A stretch of DNA of 16,404 bases. It comes from DASYDU01 sp036499445. GTDB taxonomy: Bacteria > Planctomycetota > Planctomycetia > Pirellulales > Lacipirellulaceae. The notes under the pieces are model-generated. The model searched no databases, had not been told where the DNA came from, and saw nothing but the letters and a program-made list of their open reading frames with translations. This document shows, one piece after another, positions 15,600 to 16,404 of the stretch. Position numbers and translations under genes: made by a program. The stretch is from positions 1-16,404 of the forward strand of contig DASYDU010000238.1 of the NCBI GenBank assembly GCA_036499445.1, in the 5' to 3' direction. The stretch's first letter is position 1, and each line of letters begins with the position of its first letter.

Positions 15600-15651
15600 A
15601 CTTGGTTTTTAACGGTCAGTCGACAATTAGTCGACCGAGATTGGCAATCGC

Positions 15652-16143
15652 TTAGAAGGCCTTGGCCGAGCTGTGACCACCGGCGTAGACCGTGATCGTG
15701 CAGGTCGTGACGACCGAGCCAACTCCGGCGACCGTTTCGGTCTTGGAAATGGTCGAGCCGGCTTCGCTGTAGTTGTCGCCAGACGAAGAGTACGGGCCGT
15801 GAGCCGAGTAGGAATTCTCGCTGTGCGAGCTGCCACTCTGGGTGCAGGTCGGGCAGCTATCGCCACCGGTGTCAACGTTCATCGTGGCAAAGCTGTTGCC
15901 CGCCGCCGAGGTTGACGGCGAAGCCGAGCCGCGGGGACCGCAGCAGCCGCCGCTACCCATGCTGTGGCTGACGCCGGTGAAACCGAGGCCGCGGATGGCC
16001 ATGGCGTCGCTGTCGGACATGACCGAGAGGCCGGTGAGGCCCATTTGACCCAAAGTGCTGGACGCAATGCCATTGGCCGCCTTGGCGGACCCGGCCACGC
16101 AGACCAGCGCGGCCACGATCGTCGAGAGGATTACTTTGCTCAT
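15652..16143 (-). CDS. Small exported Gly/Ser-rich protein with double-glycine-like leader, copy B
   Basis: 163 residues, the upstream paralogue and promoter-proximal copy. It starts at the ATG at 16143, with GGAG 12 nt before it, exactly as in copy A. The signal peptide (MSKVILSTIVAALVCVAGSA, then KA) is followed by the identical 23-58 segment including MSDSDAMAIRGLG at 42-54. The CC pair (67-68), CPTC (97-100) and Cys148 are all conserved. The mature part (about 110 residues if cut near residue 52-54) has Ser/Tyr/Asn-rich SGSSHSENSYSAHGPYSSSG and a C-terminal strand-like TCTITVYAGG. There is no membrane segment besides the signal peptide. No family name comes to mind. Being exported and duplicated, it is probably an abundant cell-surface or secreted product; substrate of the C39 peptidase at 8823-9626 is a hypothesis. 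Confidence 0.85.
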   Translation of the reverse strand: MSKVILSTIVAALVCVAGSAKAANGIASSTLGQMGLTGLSVMSDSDAMAIRGLGFTGVSHSMGSGGCCGPRGSASPSTSAAGNSFATMNVDTGGDSCPTCTQSGSSHSENSYSAHGPYSSSGDNYSEAGSTISKTETVAGVGSVVTTCTITVYAGGHSSAKAF

Positions 16144-16213
16144 CTTAGGTGTCGTCTCCGGGAATAGAGGGGAAAAGGGAGGTGGTCGAGCAGACCAAAC
16201 GATAAGCAGTCGA

Positions 16214-16225
16214 AACTACGTAGTT
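16214..16225. promoter_or_regulatory. 12-bp palindrome in the leader of copy B
   Basis: AACTACGTAGTT is a perfect palindrome about 40 bp downstream of the predicted -10 box and about 70 bp before the ATG. It could be an operator or a leader stem. A second short hairpin, TACGCG-CCTCC-CGCGTA (16235-16251), lies next to it. Confidence 0.35.
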
Positions 16226-16262
16226 CAAACTTGCTACGCGCCTCCCGCGTAACAGAGCACTT

Positions 16263-16292
16263 ATCCTAGGCAGCTATCCCGAAATACGTCAA
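16263..16292 (-). promoter_or_regulatory. Sigma-70-like promoter for copy B
   Basis: On the minus strand TTGACG (16287-16292) and TAGGAT (16263-16268) are separated by 18 bp, close to the TTGACA/TATAAT consensus. Transcription would start near 16255, giving a ~110-nt leader. Upstream (16300-16404) the DNA is AT-rich with T-runs in transcript sense, which could serve as an UP-like element. I see no gene in 16144-16404. Confidence 0.55.
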
Positions 16293-16404
16293 CTACTCAT
16301 TCATAAAAAATCACTCAGTTTGTGCAGACATTGCATGTACCGCCGATAGCGTCCGCACAACCGTGCAAAAAGACACCCAAAAATGCCGATTTTAGGGCCA
16401 TTTT

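Larger units (their letters stand above)
15016..16159 (-). repeat. Tandem gene duplication
   Basis: Two copies of one unit, 15016-15523 and 15652-16159, lie in the same direction 128 bp apart. Each contains a 163-codon gene plus an identical 16-nt leader (minus strand GGAGACGACACCTAAG). The proteins differ at about 18 positions, mostly conservative and in the second half. The separating DNA does not resemble the sequence upstream of the first copy beyond the leader and a purine-rich stretch. Confidence 0.9.

Noticed and set aside
15037..15612. Gly/Ala/Arg-rich plus-strand frame, with a similar one at 15673-15915
   Set aside because: Both are antisense to the small exported proteins; their similarity to each other only reflects the duplication.
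15016..16159. Tandem copies as a transposon or insertion sequence
   Set aside because: No transposase, terminal inverted repeats or target-site duplication; it is a plain gene duplication.

Overview
The window looks like chromosomal DNA of a planctomycete, probably Pirellulales-like. This is inferred from gene types, not from any marker gene. It is GC-rich and has weak Shine-Dalgarno signals. It carries a Cys-rich beta-barrel outer-membrane protein of the kind common in planctomycetes, a large cyclic-nucleotide-binding (cNMP) iron-sulfur protein, and small Sec-exported Gly/Ser-rich proteins. I see no rRNA, tRNA, CRISPR array or insertion sequence.

Left part (1-4729): the tail of a CHAT (caspase-like) protein, starting exactly at its catalytic Cys, is followed 39 nt later by an 889-residue protein. 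That protein has two cNMP-binding domains and a four-cluster ferredoxin module whose last Cys motif is displaced by an inserted jelly-roll-like domain. It converges on a type II NADH dehydrogenase-like flavoprotein that also ends in a cNMP-binding domain. Two unrelated redox proteins side by side therefore carry the same kind of sensor.

Middle (4730-8801): an ABC-2 exporter pair (ATPase then permease) reads leftward and diverges from a membrane-anchored staphylococcal-nuclease-like protein. A stand-alone type II secretion F/PilC-like membrane protein follows. A perfect 20-bp palindrome lies between the permease and the NADH dehydrogenase gene, and its 10-bp core recurs in the ABC/nuclease divergent promoter region.

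Right part (8823-16404): a leftward pair encodes an 854-residue outer-membrane beta-barrel protein with a ~500-residue low-complexity N-terminal region, then a secreted C39-type cysteine peptidase. A 921-bp stretch with one doubtful ORF separates them from a rightward Cys-rich beta-barrel gene. A strong bidirectional terminator follows. Then come two leftward tandem paralogues (163 aa each, about 89% identical) encoding exported small proteins with a segment resembling a double-glycine leader (MSDSDAMAIRG), the class of signal C39 peptidases cut.

The most interesting hypothesis is that the secreted C39 peptidase, the long-tailed barrel and the leader-bearing small proteins form a periplasmic processing and surface-export system, analogous in parts list to the FapD/FapF components of functional amyloid export. 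This is inference. The second is the cNMP-gated redox pair.
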